From: Caenorhabditis remanei
Lineage: Eukaryota; Nematoda; Chromadorea; Rhabditida; Rhabditidae
Assembly: GCF_010183535.1 (NCBI RefSeq)
Contig: NC_071329.1
Span: 9,548,001-9,612,000, forward strand
Length of the DNA stretch: 64,000 nt
Direction of reading: 5' to 3'
This document shows, one piece after another, positions 51,701 through 62,451 of this stretch (its first letter is position 1; the number at the start of each line of letters is the position of its first letter). Below the pieces are notes generated by a model, which did not search any database, was not told the origin of the DNA, and saw only the letters and a program-made list of their open reading frames with translations. The position numbers were made by a program, and so were the translations under genes.

Positions 51701-54700
51701 CAAATTTCCACATGGCTTTTGTTCTATCAAATCGTTTTCGAACCATCAAAAACAAAATAGCTCCGCCCATTTCGTGTGGTCGGGAGGAGTCCCGTGTTGT
51801 GCTCAGACTCCGCCTCTTCTATTCACTCCGTCGCCATGTGCTCCAAACGAGAGCGTCGAGTGAATTCACAAGCAGTATTCGTTCCATGACCATGTCTTTT
51901 TTCATGTTCTGAGCTTTTAGGCGTATATGCTCGATGGTTATCTCTTGGTTGAGCCACGCAAGTCAGACATCAGAGCTCGAGGCGGTACAGCTGAGACTGA
52001 CTTGTTTGCCACCATCCTCTCTCTTCTTATTTTTTCTAGTTGCCTTTAAATGTAATGTTTTTACGAGAACAGAGAAGAACTCTTTGCCTTGAGGGTCTTT
52101 GTTTGGCCTGAATTTTGTATCTCGGTCAGTCTTGTGATTTCCACAATGACTCGGTTCAAACAGATATTTACCCAAGTGAGGTCAGAATTCACTAGTGGAT
52201 TATTTTTTCAGACCAGCAACTTCAATACACAGTAAACGCATGCTCTCTTTTGACTCGGTTCCAATTCTAATCATCCCACTAACGCATCAATTATAAACCA
52301 CTTTCTTCTTTTCAACTCATCCATCAAAATTCATCCAACTTCTTTTTTCGCCTGTCGCTTCTCCTAATGAGCTTTTACCCTTTTAGGTGGTTTGGGCATC
52401 ATTTGCCGTCTTCATCCATTCTATCATCTGGACCCTTCTTTTCACTAAATGATGTCAAGCACTTGTCATAAACCCGTCCTCAAATAGCTCTCGCATTTTT
52501 CTCGTTTCGTTTTCTCCACCCAAAATTGCCGTTTTGAGACTCATACTTATTCCCCAAAAGGCTCCGCATGTGTTTCTTCGAAACTTTGAAGATATTTTTG
52601 TTCCTATTTCAGCTGTCTCGCTTAAGTTCCAACAATGAGCAACGATCCTCGCCGTGTATCTCTCTTCAACCGATGGGCATCCAAACAAAACAACGAACCA
52701 GTCTCGGGTTTTGAAGGGCTCAATGAAGAAGAGATTATGGAGTACAAGGCAGCTTTCAGGCTTTTCGACAAGGTATTAAATTTGATAATTCCAAACTGAT
52801 CATCTCACTAAATTCTCTCATTTTCAGGATGGAAACGGTTCGATCTCCTCGAAAGAATTGGGGGTCGCTATGCGTTCTCTCGGACAGAACCCAACTGAAC
52901 AAGAACTTCTTGATATGGTGAACGAAGTTGATATTGATGGAAGTGGAACTATTGACTTCGGAGAATTCTGTCAGATGATGAAGAGAATGAACAAAGAAAA
53001 TGATAGCGAGATGATTCGTGAAGCCTTCCGTGTATTCGATAGAGATGGAAATGGATTCATCACTGCTGACGAATTCCGTTACTTTATGACCCACATGGGT
53101 GACCAATTCAGTGATCAAGAAGTCGATGAAATTATTGCAGAAATTGATATTGATGGTGATGGACAGGTGAGTTCTTGAACTTTTCATATAGCATCTTCTC
53201 ATTATTCACTGTTAACAGATCGACTACGAAGAATTCGCCTCCACCTTCTCCAGCTAAAATTGTTTTGATCACCATGTACAGAGTCCACAACAGACGATAA
53301 AAACTTGAAAACGGGTCGCCATTTTACTTCTGAACCTATAATTCCACCGAATCTCTCTCTCTCGCTTCCTTATACTGTCAACTGCAATCATATATTTTTC
53401 TAAAGCTTTTCTGCTTCCATCTTTTTGAATTATATTCTTCATCATTGCATCACTCCCATAAAATTATTTTTACAATTGTGATATACATCGAACTATCAAA
53501 CAATCGAATCAAAAGATATACGTGACAAGCGATAGAGGCCGAGCTATCAATCAAGCGACGCACATTCCAACAGCTTTCTAGCTTCTCCCCTCCTTCTTAC
53601 TGACTACTTGTGTTACAATGATTCGATGGGATAGAGATGATGATGAGACCGTTAAAAACAACAAGTTCTACTATTATATACTTACCCAAAGGGATGAGTA
53701 GAGTGTAGCGAACAGAGCTGATACATAGGATACTGTAACTAGTCGACGTTGTGGAGATGCCATATGTGTCAAGTAGGATTTCGGTCCGAGCAGGAATGCA
53801 AAACTGGAAGAAAACGTGTTTTAAAAAATTGAAGTATTGAGAAGAGAAGAATGTTGCCTCAGAATAAAATGAAGGAACTACGCGTTCATCCAATCAGATT
53901 CTGCTTAGAACGTTCTACTTTTTATTACTGCCATTTATGAATGTAGGTACCTCAACAACATAAGCACAGATCCTAGAGTGTTGAGAGCTGCAAACTTCCT
54001 CGTGGACACCAATATAACTGGAATCAGAACGGCTGCCTGAAATAAATTAGACCATAGAACATGTTTCATTCTCATTTTTTATGTATTTGACTTAAGTCAG
54101 CGGTCATGTTCTTGAGTCTTGGCTGACAAGACAGAAAAAAAACGGGACCGATAATGTCTTGGGGACAGCCGCTTCTCTCATAAAGTGAGGGTGGTGAGTG
54201 AAAGAGTGTAAGAAAATGAGAGGGGCATGCATTCAGTTAATGGGATCCACATTTTCAGGGTGAAATGTGTCGGAGACATTCAACCAATGGGTTGGGGAAA
54301 TGTTTCGAATTGTGTCAAAGGGGAAAATGGAAATGAAAAAAAGAATCTTACGGTGGAAAAACAGAAAATTGCTCCGATAATGCACATGAAGAATGCAATG
54401 ACTCGTTGAGTTCTAGTCATTCCAAACATACTCTCATCTTGAGTTGATGAAGTGAACCATCCAGAATTTTTTCTGTAAAAATAGAAATCAGACTGAAAAA
54501 AGTCAAAAAATTTTTTTCGGAATCTGTTTTCCTTTATTATTTTCGAAGATACAGGTTTGTCGAAAAAACTTCTTTTGAAAAATTCTCAAAAAATCTTGCT
54601 TATCGTAAACCGGAGGTTTTCTCGTAGACCCCAGTCACAAATACTGAATTTTAAAAATTTTGCCGGTCAGAAAGAGGCGATTGATTCGGTATTCATTAGA

Positions 54701-55550
54701 GTTACCGTAATTTTTTTAAAATAAACCAACATCCCCAATTCGCCGGCAGTCTCTAATGAGCAGGCAGTCAAAGGGGATTTTTGAAAAAGAAACAGGCAGT
54801 CTCCAGTCTCTGATTAGCTAGCCGGCGATATAGTTTCCACAGTACCAAGGCTGTCAGAAATCGCGGCCGGCCGTGAAGGGCCGCGGCTTTTTCCTGAAAA
54901 TTTCAAACAGCCGCGGCTATCTAGAATTTCAAGGGAAAACATGATTTGATATACTTTTGACTTTTTGGTACCAATTTGACAACCAGGGTTCGACCCCCAC
55001 TGATGCCAAAATTTTTTTTGGACCGACCGCGACTTTTTCAGAGTTTTTTTCGACCTTATTTTTTGTATTTGACCGAATTAAACGTTTTTGCCGTTAGGCG
55101 ATTCCAGCTAGGGGTAAATTATTATAAGAAATATCAATTTGAAAATATTACCCACGTTGCCCACTGATCTATAATATGGTGAGTCGATGGACTCTTACTT
55201 TTGTTCCATCTCGGGGCCTAAGCGGGATCCTTAGGATCCTTCGTGAAAACTACTTCGTCCTTTAATTGAGTATCTACCATGAACCAACTTACCGATTTCG
55301 TGAAGTAGGAAGTTGTCCATCTCCTGAATCATCGCCAACCAATAGTTGTTGACTGTCGGTGGTTTCACTCCGAGAAAGTAAAGAGAACCCTCTGAAATGT
55401 GTCAACTAATTATGATTTTTCGTGACGGTAATACCCTATAGAAGTGGGAAGCTTGCTTCGTAAGGAATCCAGAGAAGAGAATGAAGCTGAGCCGCTTATT
55501 CCAGTTCCTTTCTTTTTCTGGTCGTTGATAAACTGCTCAAGAGCAGACAT
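45711..55550 (-). CDS. sftd-3: SFT2-family Golgi/endosome membrane protein, with a nested antisense gene
   Basis: Seven exons: 55550-55435, 55391-55293, 54472-54352, 54036-53951, 53803-53686, 47372-47314, 45819-45711; 235 residues. The N terminus is cytoplasmic, Ser-rich and disordered ([17 protein letters not shown]). Then come four membrane spans with SFT2 hallmarks: [40 protein letters not shown] with [29 protein letters not shown], and [20 protein letters not shown] followed by [14 protein letters not shown]2 proteins act in retrograde endosome-to-Golgi vesicle traffic. Intron 5 is 6.3 kb; the last two exons were found by searching for the missing fourth span and fit in phase and sequence. 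I recall the C. elegans orthologue as sftd-3 (C18E9.10), in the same cosmid neighbourhood as sec-62 and szy-20. Confidence 0.88.
45820..47313. other. Last intron of sftd-3 (1.5 kb)
   Basis: No exon or RNA gene found. From about 46.0 kb the + strand becomes T/C-rich, opposite to what is expected for a minus-strand intron; open frames at 45969-46453 lack family resemblance. Confidence 0.5.
47373..52634. other. Left part of the 6.3 kb sftd-3 intron, upstream of cal-2
   Basis: Apart from the palindrome at 49592-51549, this stretch is non-coding and mostly T/C-rich on the + strand, so it may hold the promoter and a long outron of the nested cal-2 gene. A TTTCAG at 52608-52613 precedes the cal-2 ATG by about 20 bases. 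Open frames (47811-48257, 48389-48730, 51610-51912) were examined and not supported. Confidence 0.5.
49592..51549. mobile_element. ~1.95 kb near-perfect palindromic repeat with TTAA ends
   Basis: The two halves are inverted copies over nearly their whole length: TTAAGACGCACTCTCTGA at 49592 pairs with TCAGAGAGTGCGTCTTAA ending at 51549. Internal landmarks also pair: GGGTCCGTCACCTGGGTACC near 49723 with GGTACCCAGGTGACGGACCC near 51388, and inner arms close to 50545 and 50600 leave only a ~50-base centre. Arms differ by scattered substitutions and a ~10-base insertion in the right arm near 51515. There is no transposase frame; the mirrored 67-residue open frames at 49900-50103 and 51027-51230 are merely the two arms. 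TTAA at both ends fits a TTAA-targeting (piggyBac-like) non-autonomous palindrome of the PALTTAA kind described in Caenorhabditis. Confidence 0.9.
52635..53257 (+). CDS. cal-2: Calmodulin-like four-EF-hand protein, nested in an sftd-3 intron
   Basis: Exons 52635-52772, 52828-53166, 53219-53257 give 171 residues. A ~28-residue N-terminal extension ([20 protein letters not shown]) precedes a calmodulin-like core with four intact EF-hand loops: [48 protein letters not shown]. All have Asp at position 1 and Glu at position 12, so all four should bind Ca2+. The second loop and [20 protein letters not shown] are typical of calmodulin and troponin C; the extension and divergent linker ([18 protein letters not shown]) separate it from true calmodulin. 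No myristoylation signal. It lies on the opposite strand within the sftd-3 intron. I recall C. elegans cal-2 as C18E9.1, which fits the neighbourhood. Confidence 0.85.
54473..55292 (-). other. sftd-3 intron 2 with GC-rich inverted repeats
   Basis: Contains a block (about 54600-55020) unlike the AT-rich surroundings: CCGGCAG-containing repeats near 54740-54830 and GCGGCCGGCCGTGAAGGGCC with an inverted AGCCGCGG partner near 54865-54920. Probably a decayed transposable element. No exon fits the SFT2 frame. Confidence 0.5.
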
Positions 55551-55753
55551 GCTCTGAAATAAGACATAAGTTTTATAAGCTATCGTGCTTTCTGTGTTTA
55601 GAAAATTCCCTGGTCGAATACCGTTTTGTTGAAAGAAATTAAACCCAACTTATAAAATAAAATGTGGACGTTTTATTGAAGTTTGAGAATCTACATACAA
55701 AAGAAAGGAACTTTAAACTAAGCAAAATCGGCTCGTTAATTTTAGTGATAAGT

Positions 55754-56884
55754 CTAGTGATGAGCGTCCCAGGAGGTCGTTCCATGAGTTTTGTATTGGT
55801 ATACTTCTTCGACGAGAATCAACGCAGCGGTGAAGGCAACTCCCGCTTTCCATCCGGGAAGAATTAGCTGAAATTAGTTTTGTTCTAGAAGTTTCTTATA
55901 AAATTTCATATTCTGCATCAGACGATTGTTTCAATTAGAACATTTTCAAATGCTGGAGAGTTCAAACAAAAACGGAAAATTCAGTAAGAATTTATTCGAG
56001 TTTACAGTCCGACAAGAAACTGTAGTATAACCAAGCACTTTGTATGGACATTCTTTGAAGCGATCAAAATTTTTTTTGGGGGATTCCGAATCAGTGTGCT
56101 GAATAAGGGACAAAGCTTACACAATGAGTGTGATTCTTGTGAGGGACCACTTTTCTCCATTCTCTTAGGCTTAGGGTTCTTGGAAATTTGGAAAAAAAAT
56201 TGAAAAAAAGACAAACATTGACAAATTAATCATTTTTTGTCAATTTTTGTTCCCAAATTTTTAAGAAACCTAAGCCTAAGAAAAAGGTTATGTAACAAAA
56301 AAATGTCTCTCCCACGTCTTCAGCCTCACACCTGCAGCCAAAAATCTGTCTAAAAATTCGAAAATTTGAGTGCCCCCCCCCCCTCCCCCAACTCCCTTAG
56401 CGCCCACGAGATTATATCGGACGTAAACTATAGTTTGAAGTTATCATACTTGTCAACCGGGCCGGAACGTGCCAGCGCGTAGCTCACTCAAACTGAGCAG
56501 CTTTATGAGCTGATAAGTATACCAAAATGTAGATATCAGCGAGATCTACACTTCGAGTTACGCGCCAGCGCGTCTCATTCCGGCTGACAAGTATATTTTT
56601 TTATTTTTAAGCAGTTTGATCATTAACATAAATACATACCTTCTTAAAATGGGCCCATTGTCCAACAACATGTGGATATTTTCTGTCGTACAAGTACACG
56701 TAGTTTCTGAAAAGCAGAAACTGATTTGAAGCAAGATTTGAAAGAAAACTAACCTGATCCACGGATCTTTCAATCCAATCTGCGCAAGGCGTTTTTCATG
56801 TTGCGCCAACTGTGGGAAGTCGCGGAAGTTGTTGTAGATAGAGTAGTTTGGAATCTTGAAAGGCTCGTGATGTCCACCACCCAT
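55754..56884 (-). CDS. NADH:ubiquinone oxidoreductase (complex I) subunit B3
   Basis: Exons 56884-56754, 56706-56640, 55867-55754 give 103 residues. Accessory subunit NDUFB3 (B12) of the inner-membrane complex I membrane arm. Recognised by MGGGHHEPFKIPNYSIYNNF (compare the His-rich start and LPDYRQW of the human protein) and the diagnostic KRLAQIGLKDPWIRNYVYL (compare KLAAKGLRDPWGRNEAW). One membrane span follows (PGWKAGVAFTAALILVEEVY), and the protein ends WDAHH. No cleavable presequence, as usual for this subunit. It is divergent from sec-62, with 275 bases between starts. I recall the C. elegans orthologue as C18E9.4. Confidence 0.88.
55868..56639 (-). other. Second intron of the NDUFB3 gene, with foldback element
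   Basis: The 772-base intron holds a ~150-base inverted repeat at 56445-56595 and a poly-C/CT tract (CCCCCCCCCCTCCCCC) near 56375-56390. No exon found. Confidence 0.6.
56445..56595. mobile_element. MITE-like inverted repeat
   Basis: ATACTTGTCAACCGGGCCGG at the left end pairs with CCGGCTGACAAGTAT at the right end, and CGTGCCAGCGCGTAG with its inverse GTTACGCGCCAGCGCG; the centre (GAGCTGATAAGTATACC) is AT-rich. Non-coding. Its higher GC content than the surrounding intron supports insertion. Confidence 0.7.
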
Positions 56885-57159
56885 TCTAAATAAATAAAAT
56901 TTGAGATAGCTGAAAGAAACATACAAAAAGAAACGATAAACACTGGGGAAAAACACAAAAAGAACCAGCCGAGTTGGTGTAGATTTACGGGATGAGAGAG
57001 TGTGCGCTTGCTGCGTTTTCCATCGAAGCGCAACTGCGGCGCACTTTTCTCAATCAATTGTCAGGAATATTGGCTTGTTCCAACACATCACTTGTATACA
57101 TCCAGAATATTCAGATTTTGGATTTTTTATTCCACTTCTAAAACGAAAAAGCAACCGCG
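56885..57159. promoter_or_regulatory. Divergent promoter NDUFB3 / sec-62
   Basis: Only 275 bases separate two divergent housekeeping starts. The centre (57000-57045) is GC-rich relative to its flanks (GTGTGCGCTTGCTGCG, GCGCAACTGCGGCGCAC), as expected for a shared core promoter. Confidence 0.6.
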
Positions 57160-58609
57160 ATGTCGAAACGGAATCAAAAAGTGAGTTTTTTGATTGAGTT
57201 TTTGAGTTGATTGAGTTTTTGAGTGATTGAGTTGAAAAATCATGAAATTCAGAACGCACCGTCAGAAGACGCTATAAAAATGACAAAAGAGCAAGAGGAA
57301 ATTGCAAAATACATCAGGTTCAACTGTCCGACGGCCACCACCATGTTCGAAGGAAATGAAGTACATTACTTCAGTGGTGAGATAATTATATGGAAAACTC
57401 GAACTAAGTGAACATCGATAATTCAGGAAACAAAGCTGTTGACACTCTCTGGGACTCAAAATACGGAAATAAAGCGAAGAATAGCCCAATGTTTAAAACT
57501 CGGTATGATCTTACTTTCCAAAAGTTACTCACAATCAGATGATTTCAGGGACGATTGTTTCCATTACATTTGTGAATTGAACTCTAAACAACTTTTCTTC
57601 CGAGCTAAGAAACTGGTGGCCAAAAAGAAAGAAAACAAAGATAAAGGAAATGATTCATCCGGTGCGTTTCTTCGATATTCAGAAAATAACTGAATTTCAT
57701 GTTCAGCTGAAGTTACTAAATCTCCGAAAGGAACTGTCGAGAAGAGAAATAAGAAGGGCAAGGAAGAAGAAACAGCCACTGAAGCCGAAGGTGATGAAAA
57801 AGAAGAAACCAAAAAAGATGATAAGAAAGACGAAGAGAAAAAGAAGAAGAAAGTCAAGCTTCTTGTTCATGATATCCAAACTTTTGTTGACGATAAAGAT
57901 GTTTATGTGTGGGTATTTGACCCAACACCTCTTATGAAAAAGATAATTGGAGTTCTCATGCGTAAGTTCAAATTACATTCATAACCTTCCACTGTCGCTT
58001 AATTTCAGTTGTCGGAACCATTGTCGGATGTCTCTTCCCACTATGGCCCGCGTGGCTTCGTCAAGGTGTATACTATGTATCGATAACAGGAATAGGATGT
58101 TTCGCAGCTATAATTGTCACTGCTATCCGTAAGTTTCGATTTCAAAAAATCTCGATTGTTCTATCATTTTCAGTTCGTACCATTCTTTTCGGCATTATCT
58201 ACGCTGTCACTTTCGGAAAACATAAGCTTTGGATTTTGCCCAATTTGACCGAAGATTGCGGAGTTCTCGAATCATTCCAACCGTGGTACACTTACGAGTG
58301 CTGTGGAGATGATAGGAAAGAAAACAAAAAGGACAAAAAAGAAAAGAAATCGAAGAAAGCAAAGGACTCCGATGCTGAAGAAGAAGTAGATGAGCCTTCT
58401 GCAGATCCTGAACAAAAGGAATGCGAAGACGAAGAGGATGCCGAAAAATACAGTCAGGCTTCTACTGATGAAAACTATGAAAAAATTGACGATGAGGTAT
58501 AATCTATTTGGATATCATTTTTTCATAATTTAATGATTTTCAGGAAATTTCTGCGCCTCCTTCTCCTAGTGAGGGTATTGCCCGGAAACGTCGCCCAGCC
58601 AAAGTATAA
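57160..58609 (+). CDS. sec-62: SEC62 protein-translocation subunit
   Basis: Component of the ER Sec61/Sec62/Sec63 translocon for post-translational import of small secretory proteins; human SEC62 also acts in ER-phagy. Exons 57160-57180, 57253-57376, 57427-57502, 57549-57661, 57707-57961, 58009-58128, 58174-58496, 58544-58609 give 365 residues. Domains: cytosolic N terminus with KYIRFNCPTATTMFEGNEVH and YFSGNKAVDTLWDSKY; a long Lys/Glu charged linker (57720-57860); VYVWVFDPTPLMKKIIGVLM leading into two membrane spans (LVGTIVGCLFPLWPAWLRQG; FGIIYAVTFGKHKLWILPNL); acidic/Lys C-terminal tail. The LIR-like acidic stretch of human SEC62 cannot be assigned with confidence. AATAAA at 58839-58844. 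C. elegans C18E9.2 as I recall. Confidence 0.93.
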
Positions 58610-59118
58610 ACATGAGTTGCCACCAAAGTATTTTCATTCCCAGATTTAAGTTTCTGCATTTATTTAAAGACATGTTTGACGCTCTATTGCATTGCTATTC
58701 CCGTCTCTTTTTTAATGTTCGTAGATTTCTTATACTCCTGTTTCTCCTCTGTGATCACCCTCTCGACCCTTGGCTAGTTAAACCTTCTCAGTTCTTTTTC
58801 CACATTTCTGCATAAATTCCGTGCTACTGTTGGTACATAATAAATTATATTCTCTTTGTTAACTATTACGACACTTTTATATAATTGAATTCACACAAAC
58901 GGAACTCGGAATCTGAAGCATGCCAAATAAACTTATAAGAAATATGGGTCGATGACGAGAAAGTTGGAGAGCACAACCCGTGGTGTATATCAAATCATAA
59001 CGATTCAGGATTGAATAAATGGAACAGGAAAAAAAAAGAGAAAACGTCAAAAAAGATAGACATCACATCGAAAGGTAATAAAGCATGAATTGTCTTATGG
59101 GTGTAAAAATAAAACGGA
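58610..59118. other. Convergent 3' region sec-62 / szy-20
   Basis: sec-62 3' UTR (AATAAA at 58839-58844) and szy-20 3' UTR on the other strand. Nothing else seen. Confidence 0.6.
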
Positions 59119-61095
59119 CTACTGAGGCCTTTTCTGTGAGAGAGCTGGCCATTGCGTTGCAGCCATCATCGGATGCGGTCCCAGGAGTCCAGCTCCTGTA
59201 TTGAGAGGCAAGCTACCAGTATGTTGTTCTCGAATCGCATTGACGTAAGGAGGTGGGCATCTGCAATTACTTGAACACTTTGTATCACTTTGTATTGCAC
59301 ACTTTGAACACTTTTTATTTGTAAGCGTTTTTGTTTTCAAATCTGCAAAAACACTTACCCAAAAGGAATAGGATTTTGATTCATTCGAGAATGGGGAACA
59401 TTGAAGTTAGTGTTCTGAGGAGTCTGTCCAGTCTTCCCATTTTTGTTCATTTGCTTCCTCCCGTTAGCCATATTATTTTGAACGGAATTTTGATGACAAT
59501 ATTGTCCATTCTGTTGAGCTGGCTGCTGGAACTGTCTCTGCCCATTCCCTCCATTCCATCCAGAATAATTCTGACCATGATTAGATTGCCCCCTGTCTAC
59601 CATAGTGTTCATCAAAGCAGGAGGTTTTGATGAAGAACCAGTGTTGCCTGGGTATGTCATTTGCTGCCGATTTTGTCCACGTCCAGCACTACCATTATTC
59701 GAACCTCCACGTGTTGACCCATTCTTTCCACGGCCCAGTCCACTCTGCCCCTGGTACTGATTCGCCATTTGCACATTTGCGAATGTTGCATGCATTTGGA
59801 TAGGTTGTGGTTGATTCATATTGCTTATCACTTGTTGGTTCGGAGGTGGAAAGCTGGGCGGTGGATAGGCCATGTTGGGTAAGTTGTTTGGAATGTAATT
59901 CTGGAACTAGAAGAACGTTTACTATTGGTTCGGAAGTATTGATGTTGTTAAAATAAGATACATCGGTTATAAAGATAACTTTTTCTCAAAAAAACTTACC
60001 ATTTGTTGCTGCTGTATAGGAGGGCAGTAATAAACAGCATGCTGCTCATTTTGACCTTCCATAAAGTTTTTTTGTGGATTAGAAGGCATCGATGTTGAGT
60101 CGTGCGAAATAAACTGATGCATTTGACCTTGATTGGTGTATTGGACCGGCATATGATTGTTGGGTATGTAATATTGAGCCTCGAAATGCTGTTGATGAGC
60201 TGGTTGAAAGTTTGGTTGCATTTGTTGAAATCCTGGCGGAGCATTGAAAGGCACTGACACATCTGGTTGAACCACGAACGGCGGTGGTTGCTGAAACTGA
60301 GAAATGGTTGAACCAGTGACACTGTATGTTTGAAATAAGCGTACCGAGAAATCAGGAATATATTGAGGTTCCGGACATTCTGTCTCATGTACGGGTGGGT
60401 GCATCAACTCGCGACTTAGTTCTTCGCCATAGTGCTCCACCATATTTTGCTGCGTCATTTTGAGAGTTTCCGGTGATTTCGACCGATCAATAAATTTAAT
60501 CTCTTTAATTTCCTGATTGTCGGGTTTGTATTCGGTGCCCAGAATTCGGTTTCGTGCGGCTTGATACGCAGCTTGTCGTTCTTCATATGTTTGCGCTGGC
60601 TGTTTTGAGTCTTTCTGAATGAATTTATGGTGAGAACGACCTCTTAGCGTCGGTTGACTTTCCGCAGATGAATCTGACGGTGGAGACGATTCAACGACAT
60701 TTTCAGTAGAGAAACCGTCCTTTTTTCTCCGCAGAAGAACTCGTTTTGGCTCTTCCACCGAAGGTCCAAGTCCTTCTTCAGTTTGCAGTCTGAAAAAAAG
60801 AAGATTATTGGCAAAAAAATTGATTGCTCACTTCGGAACAGCACCGCTGTTTCCTTCTGCTTTCACTTTCTCGAAATACGCTTCCTTTTTTTCTTCATTT
60901 CGTTGAAGAAGTTTTACCTAAAAAGAGAGTTACAGATGTCAATTTTATTGCAGTATTGATTTTACCTTCTCAAATTTTTCCATTAATTCTCTTGCTGGGT
61001 CTGCGTCCGCATCTTCCCAACTGTCAGCAATTACTAAAAATTTTATAGATTATTGAAAATCCATTAAAAAGAAACGAACCGTTTTCCTTGCTCAT
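59119..61095 (-). CDS. szy-20: SUZ / SUZ-C domain RNA-binding protein
   Basis: Exons 61095-61080, 61033-60966, 60917-60832, 60789-60345, 60296-60000, 59900-59359, 59260-59119 give 531 residues. Order: N-terminal acidic region (SWEDADADPARELMEKFEK), coiled segment, basic KRVLLRRKK, SUZ domain (TYEERQAAYQAARNRILG), a long Gln/Pro/Asn-rich middle with RG/GRG motifs (GLGRGKNGSTRGGSNNGSAG), and a C-terminal SUZ-C motif (NPIPFGCPPPYVNAIREQ, with LPLNTGAGLLGPHP). SUZ domains bind RNA. SZY-20 in C. elegans is a centrosome-associated protein that limits centrosome size and opposes ZYG-1 (human SUZRD1 shares the motifs). The 48-base intron at 60297-60344 is a multiple of three and open. GC-richer sequence at 61190-61260 is a probable promoter. 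Confidence 0.9.
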
Positions 61096-61648
61096 AACTT
61101 GACTAGAAATGATGAAAATTTATATACCCTGGAAAAATTAATGTTTAGATCGATGACGAAGAGACGAAGAACAAGAAATTGCAGCTAAACGGCAACAAAG
61201 GTCCGTTTTCGGCGGCGGCAAGACACGAGAAATGCGTCAGATGACAAGAAACGCGCAATGCGGCCTGCTGATTTTTTAATGGATAATTGAAACACATTGA
61301 AATAGGTATTTGTTAATTATTGACTTACTAGAAATCGGTTACGTTCAATTTAGTTATATTTTATGCGGGAGGTAAAAACGCAAGATTGGTAGAAAAAGCA
61401 CCAAAGCTTTATTATTTGAGAATACGACTACCGTAATAATTCCAAGTAACTAAATGTAGTATATTACTGTAACTCAAGTTTTTTCCATGTCTTCTTTTCT
61501 TACACAACAGAAGATTGAATAAATTATTATTATTAATATTAAACTTGAAAAACATGTAAAATATCCAAAAACAGTGCAAATTTTCATGAAGTTCAGTTTT
61601 TATCTTGCAGCATCTTGTCAATGAAGAGTTGATTTCCAAAGCTTCGGA
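61096..61648. other. Region between szy-20 and the coiled-coil gene
   Basis: Holds the 3' UTR of the coiled-coil gene (minus-strand AATAAA at about 61402-61407) and the szy-20 promoter, with a GC-richer patch (TTTTCGGCGGCGGCAAGACA) near 61205. A minus-strand TTTTTCCAG near 61127-61135 is a likely SL acceptor for szy-20. The ~280 bases between poly(A) signal and acceptor argue against a standard operon. Confidence 0.5.
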
Positions 61649-62451
61649 TCAATTGCTCCTCTCGTGGTGTTGCTTATTGTTTTCAATCTGAACATCCTCG
61701 TTATAGTTTTCTTTATTCTGGAGGATTTCTTGTTCGAACTGAATGATTTGCTGATTTAGATTCATTTGACCATTCTCTCCGTAGTTGATTATTGAGGACA
61801 CATGAGGTTCTTGATTATGTGCATTTAACAAACGCTGAATCCACACGTTCTTCTCAGCGAGAATTATTTCAAAACGATCGAATATTTCGAGTTCTCTGTC
61901 AAGAAACGTGATTAATCTTTTCTTGAGTTCTCTGATTTCTTTTTTAGTTTCTTTTTGTTCATTCTTCAATTTATCGACAATTTGTGCATCATGATGAGTT
62001 GGATCAAATTCTTGCATTTCCTTCAGCTCCTTCTTCAATTCTCGAATTTGCTCGTCTTTTTGTTTGCCGAGTTTAAGAAGTGGAGCGCGAGCAATTTCAT
62101 ACTTATTGAGCAATTCTCGTTTCAGTTCATTGATTGTTTTTTGGAAATCTTCAACGATAATTTGGCTGTTTTCATCATCATGTGCAATATTTCTCAATAT
62201 CATTTGACGATCATATTGGAGTTGTCGACTGTCGATTGAAGCAATTCTAGCAGTGTCATGGACTTTCCAGAGTGCTAGATCTTTCTCACTCAACTTCTTT
62301 TTGCTGAACGTTGTTGATTGATTTATTTCCTTTCCAGATTAATCACAACATACCTTTCTTCGTGTTCCTGTTTCTCCTTGTTGAATTGTGCTATGAGTTC
62401 CGTGTACTTGTCCATCATCTCGTCTGGGTTCTTGATGATTTGATCGAACAT
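61649..62451 (-). CDS. Coiled-coil protein, uncharacterised
   Basis: Two exons, 62451-62354 and 62303-61649, give 250 residues. ATG follows AATTTCAGATCAAT, a likely trans-splice acceptor. Most of the protein is predicted coiled coil by heptad inspection: EMMDKYTELIAQFNKEKQEH, FQKTINELKRELLNKYEIA, KDEQIRELKKELKEMQEF, NEQKETKKEIRELKKRLITF. The C terminus is Gln/Asn/Glu-rich (FEQEILQNKENYNED) and ends HHERSN. No signal peptide or membrane span. I cannot assign a family; centrosome, cytoskeleton or tether roles are common for such proteins, but nothing here decides. Confidence 0.8.

Noticed and set aside
54980..55000. tRNA B-box-like GGTTCGACCCC
   Set aside because: No tRNA body or A-box at the right distance upstream.
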